From: Pontederia crassipes
Lineage: Eukaryota > Streptophyta > Magnoliopsida > Commelinales > Pontederiaceae
NCBI GenBank assembly: GCA_030549335.1
Contig: CM060186.1
Span: 23,799,189 to 23,863,188, forward strand
DNA length: 64,000 bases
Direction: 5' to 3'
A program made the translations under genes and the position numbers. The notes under the pieces are model-generated. The model was not told the DNA's origin, ran no database searches, and saw nothing but the letters and a program-made list of their open reading frames with translations. Shown here one piece after another: positions 1 through 11,071 of the stretch; the first letter of the stretch is position 1; each line of letters starts with the position of its first letter.

Positions 1-47
1 GTATTGGAGCACGTTATTAGTTTAAAAACTAGGGTACATGATATACA

Positions 48-456
48 ACAACAACAACAAAACCTTATCCCAGTAGGTGGGGTCGGCTACATGGATCATA
101 CGACGTCATTCCGCTCTATTAGTAACCAAACCTTTCGGTATATTATTCACCAATAGATCTTGCTCTATTAGTTCGCCAAGTGTCCGCCTTGGCCTCCCTT
201 TTCCTCTTTTAATCGGACTCCAGATTATTTAATCTACTCTTCTTACTGGTGCATCTAATGATCTTCTCTGAACATGACCAAACCATCTCAAACGATTCTC
301 TACCATTTTCTCACTAATAGGAGCCACTCCGAACGTATATGGTCATTCCTAATCTTATCTAATCTTGTATGACCACACATCCATCTCAACATCCTCATTT
401 CGGCTACCCCTACTTTACGTTCATGTTGTCCATTCATAGCCCAGCATTCACTACCA
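48..456 (-). mobile_element. 5'-truncated LINE (RTE-like) 3' end
   Basis: Read on the minus strand, this encodes the C-terminal tail of a plant LINE ORF2, with recognisable pieces such as [28 protein letters not shown] and DPTYWDKVLLL. It ends in a short (TTG)n tail, which is typical of RTE-clade LINEs rather than poly-A L1s. A perfect 14-bp target duplication (GTACATGATATACA) flanks it at 34-47 and 457-470, so both edges are exact. Only about 409 bp was copied, so the element is a dead-on-arrival 5' truncation. At least one frame shift interrupts the fragment. The clade call rests on tail type and motifs from memory. Confidence 0.85.
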
Positions 457-470
457 GTACATGATATACA

Positions 471-1687
471 TATATATTAAATAGTATAAAAAATTACAAT
501 TAATGATCTGTGTGTGTGTTGTGTTGTGTGCGTGCGCGTCCAGAATTGATTTAACATTTTTTTCACATTTATTTTTGGTCCAGAATTGATTGTCTACCTT
601 TTTTTCTACTTCTGTAAAAGAAGGTCCATTGGTCTCATCTTAAAGTAAAATAAACTAATATAATATACTTCTTGAACATACTGATGCACAACTAGAATCA
701 GCAAGGAAAGAAAGAAAAATAGTTATAAACCTTAAGGTGTGGTACAGGTTTTTGGTGGTGGGTAGGATGCTTATTTTTTTATTAATTTTTTCCTCCCATG
801 ACCCATCGTGTTGTTTCACCTTAAAACCTGTGTGGTATTCACTTTGTGTTGCTTCAGGAGTTTCAGATCGGCGCAGTTTTCTTATTTCTTTTGTTTCTGA
901 ACCCACATCTCCGACAACTTCTCGTACAAATTGGCAACTCAAGGAACACAGCTGCTTTGAAAGCAAAGAAACAGAGAAAATGTTTTTTGAGGGTAAGGAA
1001 ACAGAGAAGTTCGCTTCTCCATTTGGTCTTTAGATTGCTACTGTGTTTTTCAAATCTGCTTTGCTCTTTGATTGCCTTGATTTGGGGTGAAAATTCTCTG
1101 TTTTCTTGTTTCCTTTTCACTTTCTAGTTTCTTCAGTTACATTTGTCATAGGGTTTGGTTTATAATCTTGTTGCATACCAACTAAGTCCCCTTCAAGTAC
1201 CCTAGACATTAAAAAAAATTAAAATTAATAAAAATATTGTGCATGCGTTGGGCATCTGTAGACACAAACCTAATGTGCACTTGTATCTGGTATTTCCGGG
1301 TATGGCTACTCCGTTCAAATGCACGTATCCGGGCATTAGAGAACTACAGGATGCCGTTAGCATCAATAATACGTGGCCATCCACTTTGAGGTGTTTAGTA
1401 GCCTCAGTCATCAGTTGATTGGAACCCCACCACCTCTGAATTATAGTCATTTCCAATGGATCCTTTATCCTCAGACATTCCAACAGAGTACGGAATTACA
1501 TATCATTTGACTAATGGTGGGCCGGTTGCTCAAGGAGCTTACAGGCAGAAAACGAAATATCATTTCTGTTCAGCTTGAACTGCTAAGGGAAGCAGAGCTC
1601 AAATTATAAAGGAAAAACCTCCAAAACAAAGGCATGCGACTATTGTTTTGAGTGCCGTTTGGACCCAACACCAAGACAATTGCAAGA
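471..1687. other. intergenic, no supported gene
   Basis: Mostly AT-rich sequence with a short TG/GTGCG-rich stretch near 508-540. A somewhat less AT-rich patch lies at about 1260-1680, but no open frame in it resembles a known family. Downstream exons of the minus-strand CHCH gene could lie here; I could not identify them. Confidence 0.4.
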
Positions 1688-1821
1688 TGGGCAATGCTAT
1701 ATCCTCCTAAAAATCCTCCTAACATCTCACAATAGCATGGGTTGTAATTTCATCAACTTTTTAGGGTGTTTTGCATATGTGAGTGTTAGGAGGATTTTTA
1801 GGAGGATGAAGCATTTTCCTT
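1688..1821. repeat. small inverted repeat (foldback/MITE-like)
   Basis: Two arms of about 40 nt face each other. The left arm contains ATCCTCCTAAAAATCCTCCT at about 1700-1720 and the right arm contains its reverse complement, ending near 1807. Weaker pairing extends outward through GCAATGCT/AGCATT. The arms are almost perfect over the inner 30 nt with a loop of about 45 nt. Each arm also holds the unit ATCCTCCTAA twice. No clear target duplication was seen, so it could be a tiny MITE or simply a hairpin-forming repeat. Confidence 0.6.
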
Positions 1822-2516
1822 GCAAGATTATTGTGTACCATATGCTGGAACTTTGTTGTGGGAATGTGGAAAAATATTTGCAACCACTATTTACTTTTCC
1901 TTTTGAATTTGATGCTCGCATGTACTTTTCCTCTATGATTCTTTGACACATATTAGTAAAGTCGGGCTACTACCAACTTTGATATTTATCCTTTTCATTC
2001 TTGGAGAAATGTACTTGGCTATTCTGAATTTATGAAGAATAATTGATATTCTTGTTAGACAATTAGATGTCATTTTTCCTGTGTTTATGTGATTCACCGT
2101 CTACAAAGGGGCAAGGCAATAAGTAATCAACCATCTCCCACAAAATGCATAAAATACATACGGTGTTTACTGTGATCATAGTAGTGAATCTCAAATAGGA
2201 CTTCTCTATTAATTCTTCTTATTGGGAAATCCTAATTTACATGACCTAGTCGATCTTTTTGTTTTCATATGAAAGCTGCTTTAGATTACGTTAAGACCTA
2301 ATCAATCTTAATACTCATATTTGTTCTTACAGAAGTCAGCAGCCTATCCTATCCCACTACAACAATGTCATACTATCATTTAGCAAATGCACCTTTTTTT
2401 ATTACCTATTTCTGTTCTCATTTAACTACCAAACTTTTTTCAAAAAAAAAAAAAAACTGCAAATTGAAATGTAAAAATGGACGGGGCGTGCGGACAAAAG
2501 GGGCAGATTGACGTAC
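1822..2516. other. AT-rich flank, probable intron of the CHCH gene
   Basis: If the splice donor at 2516 is used, this is intronic or downstream sequence of the minus-strand CHCH gene. No second exon can be recognised. A run of A (T on the coding strand) lies at about 2442-2456. Confidence 0.35.
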
Positions 2517-2654
2517 GTTTTGGAGGACGCAGTGGCGGAGGGCGTCAAGGAAGTGGAGGCACTTATCGCGATCGAAGTCCGCGCCGGCGGCGCAGTTGAG
2601 CAGATCGAGCGCCTCCTTCGCGCACAAGGGCTGCGGCGTCGTCGTCTCTCCCAT
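2517..2654 (-). CDS. first exon of a twin-CX9C (CHCH) small protein, COX19-like
   Basis: The 46 residues from the ATG at 2654 hold two CX9C motifs. Cysteines sit at residues 11 and 21 (CAKEALDLLNC) and at 32 and 42 (CLHFLDALRHC), the signature of CHCH proteins. Family members fold by two disulfides and mostly live in the mitochondrial intermembrane space, often in respiratory-chain assembly. The exon is GC-rich and ends at an excellent plant donor (AAC|GTACGT), leaving the frame in phase 0. Without splicing, the frame would run into low-complexity residues ending near 2418, which is not family-like. I chose this ATG over an upstream in-frame one at 2684 because related plant proteins begin shortly before the first cysteine. 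Downstream exons were not found, so the gene could be partial or a fragment. Function is inferred from the motif only. Confidence 0.6.
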
Positions 2655-3308
2655 CGTGTTGCCCCGCTCGCGCCAAGAGATCACTGTGAAGGAACGGAAG
2701 AGAGAGAGTGGGAGAGATGTGGAAGCAATTAGGGTGTGGAAGAAGGGAGCGGAGGCGAAGGTTTATAACAAAAAGCGAACGCTTCTTTTTTTTCCGGTGG
2801 GAGGGGAATTGGCGGCGGAGCAAGCAAATTCTGGGGGCGCAGTGAATTCCTCCGGCGGCGGTGGGTAAATTTATTTTCTACTTCTTCCAACTTTTTTTTT
2901 TCATTTTCCACTGTGCTTCAATATTCTTTTTTGTTTTTCTTTCTGCAGCCCGAAAAAAAAAATACTTATTAAAAGTAATCATTAATAAAGAAAATATTAT
3001 CTCAGATGTAATAATTAATAAAAAGTAACAAACTGTTGCTTGTACTTAAAAATTGGGTTTACTAGTAATTTTAATTAAAAATATTATATACATACATTTG
3101 TGAAAATAGTGAAATCAAATATACTCAATTTTTGGATGATTCGAGTTACTGGTCACTTAAATTAGCTACTCTACTTTTTTTTTTCGTTTGCTCGTGAGTA
3201 TTATCGAAAAGCACATTCCAATGTCAATATTATTCAACGTACATTTGTGAATAATGATGGCCGAATTTTCCTTGTATTATTACCCAATAATAAAATTGTG
3301 AATAGACT
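2655..3308. other. 5' flank of CHCH exon and AT-rich spacer
   Basis: 2655-2870 is GC- and purine-rich and is plausibly the promoter and 5' leader of the minus-strand CHCH gene. 2870-3308 is plain AT-rich DNA up to the target duplication of the gypsy element. No gene is seen. Confidence 0.4.
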
Positions 3309-3313
3309 ATTAT

Positions 3314-6300
3314 TATAATATCCCTAAGTTAATCATGCATGATTAGTTGTATGAATGTGATGTTATATTATCTTATTGGTAATATCTATGGATGTGATGT
3401 TAAGACTTGCACTTCAATACCAACTAAAGTGCGAAAACGATGGGAATTTACTTAAGGTATGAAAAAGTGATTTTCGAAAAAGTGAAAATTTAGAACATTA
3501 AAATTCCGGTAATTGTTCCTATATATGAAAAGATTCTAAAAGTGATTTTTAAGAATTTTTAGGAGGTGTATGAGTTAGATAAAACGTAAATACAAAATCG
3601 AAAAATCTGTGAAATCGCGATTTTTGTTCTTCGGACAAAAAATTAGATTTCGATTCATTGGTTATTTATTTTTCTAAATATTTTATTTGAATTCAAATGA
3701 GGATTATTTACATTTAATGTCTTAAGTAAATGAATAAATAAATAAATAAATAATGCAAAAGTCATTTACTTAAATGGCATTACATGTGAATAAGCCATGC
3801 TACAAGAGTATTTTTGGAAAACTGATTTCCACCACTTGTAATCGATTCCCTCTTCCTTTTAATACTTATCCTTTCACATTTTACTACCTTTCTCTTCCCT
3901 ATTCATCACCCTTGGCCGAAATTAGAAAAAGAGAAGGTGGAAGACACCATACCACATGATTGAAGCAAATTAGAAAAAGAGAAGGGGCAACTAGGGTTTT
4001 AAAGTTTGGTAAGTTCTTACTTCATTTTCTTTGTATTTTAACTACATAATTTTTAATTAGGGTGACTCTGAACCTTTCTTATCTATTTATTTTCGGATTT
4101 TACTTGAAAATGGAACAAAACTCATGTTGTTCACGAGTAAGATTAACCCTACTCATGTTCAATTGATTCACGAATTTTTAGCTACATAATTCAATACCTT
4201 CGAGTGATCCAAAAATTATGAAATTTATTCTAATTTATCTTATATGAGTCTACTTCCATTGAGCTTTGGAATCAAGTTAATATAATTTTTGTAGATAAAG
4301 TTATGCTCGTATCTTTAAGGCACTATCACTCTGTCCGCATAAATTGCTATCCTAATTTGTAAATTATGTATTAAATTCAATATGTGATGAAATTATTTGA
4401 TAATTTAGGGTGTTATAGATATTGATGTTAGGTTTCATTGACAATTGGAATCACTAGAAAATGATATGTATATAGAAAGTTATAAATATTTTACCGAGCC
4501 TTACTCAGTCTGTCAGAATGGAGCTTAGGGCAGATTATACTAGTATTGGTTATATTTATTGTGCTCAGTACACTTAGATATAAATTCAAGTAATTTTATG
4601 AGTTACACTTTAGGATGTCTATTATTTCGGAAAATTAAAAGAATCATAATAGGGAAGGCTTATTATTTTATATAAATTATAAAAATAAGATTACTCAGTC
4701 TGTCAAGACATAAGAACAACATAAAAGTTAAGCTGAATATTGATTTTCATGAGAACAAACCATAGTGAAGTAGAAAATGAAACTTTTACAAATTAATATC
4801 TCTGTAATATGAAAGTAAAAAAATTGGAATGATGTCATTTGATTATGTATATCAGAAGATATGAATTTTTCCTTACTATGCGTGCAATCTATTATAATAT
4901 TAGGTCAATTCTTATATTTAATAGTTACTTGAGTTATAAGAGTAAATATTTAAGGTTCATATACCATTTCAATTAATTATGTTTCATATGTGATAGTCTT
5001 ATGTTCATATCATAGTAGTAATGTGTTTCTTATTATTATTGTTATAGGAATAGAAGAGTAAAGTAGTGAAAAGAGAAAGGAAAATATTTGGTTAGCCCTT
5101 ATAGGTAAGTTAATTTCTCCTACTCTATGTTTTCTTCTCTTTTGAATTCGGTGTGACATCAATTATTATATGTATTGAATATGTTTTAGAATGCTATGAA
5201 TTGATTTCGAGAAATGCAATTACGGAAAGTATATGTGATATGATTTGAATGGATTGCGATGAGTGCAATCTTGTTCATTTTGAAATAGTGTTGTATATGA
5301 TTCATCTTCTGATAATCAGGAGATGTTTGTGATGTGATGAATCATGCATCGACATCCATGTGCATTTTCATATATAATGGTTGGAGCTAAGTGCTACATC
5401 GCTGATCACGATGAGAGCCACCTCTAGAATCCAATGCATCATTTCTGTTCCCTAGATATGGGATGAGATAGACTGGAGCTAAGTGCCATGCGGAGCTAAG
5501 TGTCACATCGTGAGTAGTCGCGATGGGGGCCACCTCTAGAATCCGTAGGGCCACCTCTAGAATCCACCTATCGCTATATGATTGTTCCCCGAAAGGGATG
5601 AGGTAGAATGGAGCTAAGTGCTACATCGCCGATCACGATGGGTGCCACCTCTAGAATTCACTTATCGACCAATGGCCAATTAGTGATCTGTGCATACATA
5701 TGAGAGTGTTGCATTGCATACACATGTTTGATATGTTTAAGTGACAATGAATATAAATTGAATGCAATGCTTTTGATTGGGATGTTATATATATATTTAG
5801 TAAATGTATGAAGATATTGACTTTGATATTATGATTACTGCATGTATGTTTATGTCTCATCGAATTTATTAGATGGTAACACATAGCTTATGAGTTATTA
5901 GCTTACTGAGCTATTATTGGTCACAGTATTATTGTACACTTTTTTCAGATCAGTAAAACTTTTGGGAGCACGAGAGACAGTCATAGCATGGTGTGGATCT
6001 TTTTTGCTGCTAAGGTATTGAGAAGTCATGTGCCCCACTACGCGTGTTAGATAGAAGACTTGCAGCTCTCATATTCCTCTATTGGGATATGGAGAGAGCT
6101 TGATATGTACTATGTATGAAAAGTAATTTTGTATCTTATAAAATGTGAATCTTTTATGACTATGTGGTGGTGTAAATCCTAAGATTGTTACATGCTCTGA
6201 ATGATCAATATAAACTGCGTGGTTTGCTTATATGTGTTATCATTTTCTTATATTATATAGAAGAGTTATGCACAATTTTTTTTAAAAAAAATTATTATTA

Positions 6301-6367
6301 TTATTTGATCGTTTGTGATCAGTCGCGAGCTCTGATTTAAACCACTGTTTAAATCGGGATCGTGACA
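3314..6367 (+). repeat. 5' LTR of the Tekay-like element
   Basis: About 3.05 kb, aligning along its whole length with 11072-14179. The outer edge reads TATAATATCC where the partner has TGTAATATCC; the inner edge ends GTGACA. A CT-rich region near 3840-3900 followed by GGCCGAAATTAG probably marks the transcription-start (R) area. An imperfect direct-repeat array lies at about 5391-5660. Confidence 0.93.
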
Positions 6368-6371
6368 GTTA

Positions 6372-6383
6372 TGGTATCAGAGC
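6372..6383 (+). other. primer-binding site (initiator tRNA-Met)
   Basis: TGGTATCAGAGC, complementary to the 3' end of plant initiator tRNA-Met, lies four bases inside the 5' LTR. This is the standard primer site of plant Ty3/gypsy and Ty1/copia elements. Confidence 0.92.
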
Positions 6384-6552
6384 AATAGGTCCTACCCTTT
6401 TGTTAAGAGTTGCATGATCTTGTCTAGGATGACATGGTTATGCTTTAAGTTTGTTTAAGGTTTAGGATGTTGCCTTACGTTTGATTAGGTCTAAGGAATG
6501 ACCTTTCATATTATTAATTTGAAGTATACATGTGTTTGATTTAATTAGGGTC

Positions 6553-7594
6553 ATGATGACAAGAGGGGAGAGCTCATCCCAAAATCAAAATGTAGAACGA
6601 AATCCTCGGTTGGAGGGTGTCTTGCAAGCTTTGTAAGAAATGAGTAATATCCTGAGGATGCAAAATGAACAGAATACAAGAAAACAATGAACTTAGGGCT
6701 GAACAAGTTGAAGGTGGTCGTAAATGTACAATGGAGCAGTTTAAGAAACTTGGTCCTCATGCTTTCAAAGGTATTGGTGACCCGGCGGAGGCCGAGAGTT
6801 GGATAAACAAACTAGAAAAGATATTTGCTGCCTTGGGTTGTGAGGATCCAGAAAAGATAGTATTTGTCGAGTTTATGCTTGAAGATAATGCCGAGCACTA
6901 GTGGAAGGCAACTAAGCCTAGAGTTTTGGCTGATAACCCGAACTTAACGTGGAAGTAATTTGTTGAAGTTTTTCTTGCAAAGTACTTTTCAGATTGTGCT
7001 CGGGACAAGAAAATGATTGAATTTCTCCAACTGGAGCAGGGAAATATGACAGTGGATCAATATGAGGCAAAGTTTGCTGAACTATCAAGATTTGCTTCAC
7101 ACCTAGTGGCTGACCAAACAGAAAAAGCAAAGAAGTTCGAGAGAGGACTCAAGCCAGCTATCAAGAGTAACCTTGTCGCACTCAAGTTGCGAGTATATGA
7201 AGATGTGTATGAAAGGGCTCAATTGGTAGAAAAGGATTTACAAACATCTCAAGCAAATCAAGTGGAAAATAAGAAAGAGAGAGGTCTTAATCTTCAACAC
7301 TTCAGGCCAAGAAATTTTGACTTTAAGAAGAGAAGAAACAATGTGCATTTCCGCAGACCTCAACAATCACAACCACAACGTTTCCAACAATTCAGATTGT
7401 GTGGAAATTCCCATGGCAATGCCCCATGTTATAGGATGACAGGAGGTTGTTTTAAGTGTGGAAAAATGGGCCACTATATCAAAGATTGTCCACTAAAGCA
7501 GCAGCAACAACAACAAAAGTACCCACTACAAAAACAGCCACAACCACCAAACAGAGCAATAGGAAAAGGGAAACAACCAATGGCACAAGGATAA
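6553..7594 (+). pseudogene. gag region of the Tekay-like element (relic)
   Basis: Nucleocapsid/capsid region of the gypsy element. The capsid part holds blocks typical of plant gypsy gag (for example FKGIGDPAEAESWINKLEKI and QYEAKFAELSRFA). It is followed by a basic, glutamine-rich tail and one CCHC zinc knuckle, CFKCGKMGHYIKDCP, near 7450-7493. It is not intact. Confidence 0.9.
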
Positions 7595-7603
7595 GTTTAT
7601 GCC

Positions 7604-10600
7604 TTGACTCAAAGAGATGCGGATGCTTCAAATGCTGTGATCACAGGTAATCTTCCTATCTGTGACACCATGGCACATACTTTGATAGATTCTGGCTCTA
7701 CACATTCCTTTGTGAGTCCAAAATTTGCATGTCATCTGAAGACAAAAAGGGAACCATTGGGATACTATTTGACAACCAGAACTCCTGATGGCAATACTCT
7801 GTCTTCGGATTTAGTATACAAATCATGTGATGTTAGATTTCAAGATAAGTCTTTGACTGCTGATCTGATTATTTTGTATATGCATGACTTTGATGTGATT
7901 TTGGGTATGGACTGATTGTCCTCCTATCATGCTTGCCTTGATTGTCGAAGAAAAATAGTTACATTTTCGCCTCCTAATGAACAACCATTCAACTTTGTTG
8001 GAGAGAGGGCATCGAGTGGATGTCCTCTAATATCCTATATATGTGCTAATAAGTTACTTAAGAAGGGTTGTGAGGGATTCTTAGCCTTCTTAGTCGAGAA
8101 CAAAAAAGAAGGAACAAATTTGAAAGATGTGCCTATTGTTAAGGAGTTTTCAGATGTGTTTCCAGAGGAGTTGTCAGGCTTGCCTCCTGATAGAAAGATA
8201 GAGTTCTCTGTCGATCTTCTCCCTGAAACGACTCCCATTTCTAAAGCTCCCTATCGTATGGCCCCTGCAGAACTAAAAGAATTGAAAGAACAGCTTCAAT
8301 AACTTTTAGATAAGAGATTTATTCAGCCAAGTGTATCACCTTGGGGAGCTCCGGTGTTATTTGTTAAGAAGAAAGATGGATCTCTCAGGTTGTGTATTGA
8401 TTATAGACAGTTGAATCAGGTGACGGTGGAAAATAAATATCCATTATCAAGAATAGATAATTTGTTTGATCAACTACAAGGTGTCTCGGTATTCTCCAAG
8501 ATCGATCTCAGATCTGGATATCATCAACTTAAAATTAAGAAAGTTGATATTTCAAAAACTGCATTCAGAACACGATATGGTCATTATGAATTCTTGGTCA
8601 TGCCATTTGGGTTGACCAATGCACCGGCTGCCTTCATAGATATGATGAATCGAGTATTCAAGCCATTTTGGATCAGTTTGTGATCGTTTTCATTGATGAT
8701 ATTCTGATATATTCCAAGAGTCAAGAAAAACATGAAGAACACTTGAAGACCATTCTGCAAATGCTCAGGGAACAAAAGTTATATGCCAAGTTTAGCAAGT
8801 GTGAGTTTTGGCTTGATAGGGTGGTGTTCTTAGGCCATGTTGTATCCAAAGAAGGCATATTAGTTGACCCATCGAAAATTGAAGCTATAATTAATTGGGA
8901 GAGGGCAACTACTGTTACTGAAGTCAGAAGTTTTTTAGGGTTAACGGGATATTATAGAAGATTTGTTGAAGGATTTTCTTCTATTGCCACTCCTCTCACA
9001 AAGTTGACGCGTAAGAGTGCCAAATTTATATGGTCCGATGAATGTGAGAGAAGTTTTCAGGAACTCAAGAAGAGACTTACAAGCGCTCCTGTTTTAACAA
9101 TTCCATCTGGCACCGATGGGTTTGTTATATATAGTGATGCCTCTCGAAAGGATTTGGGTTGTGTTCTAATGCAAAATGGTTGGGTGGTCGCGTATGCGTC
9201 AAGACAACTAAAAGATTATGAGCAAAATTATCCTACACATGATTTGGAGCTTGCTGCCATAATGTTTGCACTGAAAATTTGGAGGCATTATTTGTATGGA
9301 GCAACGTTTGAAATATTTACCGATCACAAAAGTTTGAAATACTTGTTTTCATAGAAGGAATTAAATATGAGACAAAGAAGATGGATGGATTTGTTAAAAG
9401 ACTACGACTGCTCTATTCAATATCATCCGGGCAAGGCGAATACAGTAGCAGATGCATTGAGTAGAAAGTCAGCCTTTTTAGCTAACACGATGGTTAGCGA
9501 GTGGAAATTTTTGGAACAATTAAGGGATTCAGGTTTCAATTTTATAGAGAAGACTCCTAATAGAATTTTAGCTATGATGAAGGTGGAACCCACATTGATA
9601 TAAAGGATCAAAGAAGCTCAGCAAAAAGATCCTAAGTATTTAGCATTGCAAACTACATGAAAAGGGGAACAAAATCCAGACTTTCAAATGCATGAAGATG
9701 GGATACTAAGGTGTGGGAACATGATTTGCGTTCCTAACGATACTGAGTTACGAAGAGTGATTTTAGAAGAGGCACATCGAACACCTTATAGTGTGCATCC
9801 AAGGAATACTAAAATGTACCAGAACCTGAAGAAGCATTATTGATGAAGTGATATGAAGAAGAATATTGCTGAATTTGTATCAAAATGTTTGACATGTCAA
9901 CAAATTAAAGCAGAGCATAATAAACTTGGAGGTACATTACAACCACTTCCTATTCCTAAGTGGAAATGGGAAGACGTAAACATGGATTTTATTCAAGAAC
10001 TACCAAGGACTAGTAAAGGACACAACACAATATGGGTGATAGTGGATCGATTAACAAAATCGGCTCACTTTATACCAATTCGGATGGACTATTCCTTGAA
10101 CAAATTAGCACAAATTTATATTCAGGAGATTGTTCGACTACATGGAGTTCCAACTAGTAGTACTTCTGATCGAGATCCATGTTTCACATCGCATTTTTGG
10201 ACGGCATTACAAGTAGCTTTGGGTACAAAGCTACAGTTTAGTTCTGCCTTTCATCCTCAGACGGATGGACAATCGGAAAGGACTATACAAACCCTGGAAG
10301 ATATACTTCGTGCATGTGTTTTGAACTTTGGGGGGAATTGAGATGATCATATAGCTCTTGCAGAATTCGCTTATAACAACAGCTATCATAGTAGTATCGA
10401 AATGGAACCATATGAGGCATTATATGGAAGAAGTTGCAGGTCTCCTATTTGTTGGGAAGAAATTGGTGAGAAACAATTAATAGGTCCAGTATTAGTTCAA
10501 ACCACTATCGAGAAGATCAGAGTTATTCAAGAAAAGCTTAAAGTGGCACAGAATAGACAGAAAAGTTATGCTGATAATCATCGAAGACCTCTTGAGTTTC

Positions 10601-11025
10601 AGCAAGGAGATCATGTTTTCTTAAAGATATCGCCATCAAAAGATGTCACAAGGTTCGGAAAGAAAGGAAAGCTAAGTCCGCGATTCATAGGACCATTTAA
10701 AACACTCGAGCGAGTTGGATCGGTTGCTTATCGTTTGGCCCTACCTCCTCATATGGAAAATGTGCATGATGTATTTCATGTATCTATGTTACGAAGGTAT
10801 GAGCCAGATCCATCATATGTAATTGAATATGAGCCCATTGATTGGGAGGAAGACATGTCCTACATCGAACAACCGATACGTATTTTAGATCGAAAGGAAC
10901 AAGTGCTCCGGTCTAAAAGGATTCCTTTGGTGAAGCTATTGTGGCAACATCATAATGTTGAGGAAGCCACATGGGAGACTGAGCAAGATATGCATAAGCG
11001 ATATCCATATTTGTTTGGTCATTAA
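7604..11025 (+). pseudogene. pol region of the Tekay-like element (relic)
   Basis: Domains appear in standard gypsy order: aspartic protease (LIDSGSTHSFVSP, about 7690), reverse transcriptase ([11 protein letters not shown] near 8395 and FIDDILIYS near 8690), RNase H (YSDAS near 9130, TDHKSLKYL near 9320), zinc-binding and catalytic integrase (CLTCQQIKAEH near 9890, DRLTKSAHF near 10050, HPQTDGQSER near 10255), and a C-terminal chromodomain-like tail (LWQHHNVEEATWE, about 10940-10980) ending at 11025. The tail is the feature that places it among chromoviruses. It is broken in several places. Confidence 0.92.
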
Positions 11026-11052
11026 GGTACGTTAAATTTTGAGGACGAAATT

Positions 11053-11071
11053 TTTTTTAAGGGTGGTAGAA
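11053..11071 (+). other. polypurine tract
   Basis: A T-run followed by AAGGGTGGTAGAA directly abuts the 3' LTR. It lies just after GAGGACGAAAT, a sequence commonly seen before the 3' LTR of plant gypsy elements. Confidence 0.8.

Noticed and set aside
1202-1483. 93-codon minus-strand frame as a host gene
   Set aside because: No family resemblance, no convincing splice sites, and no tie to the CHCH exon.
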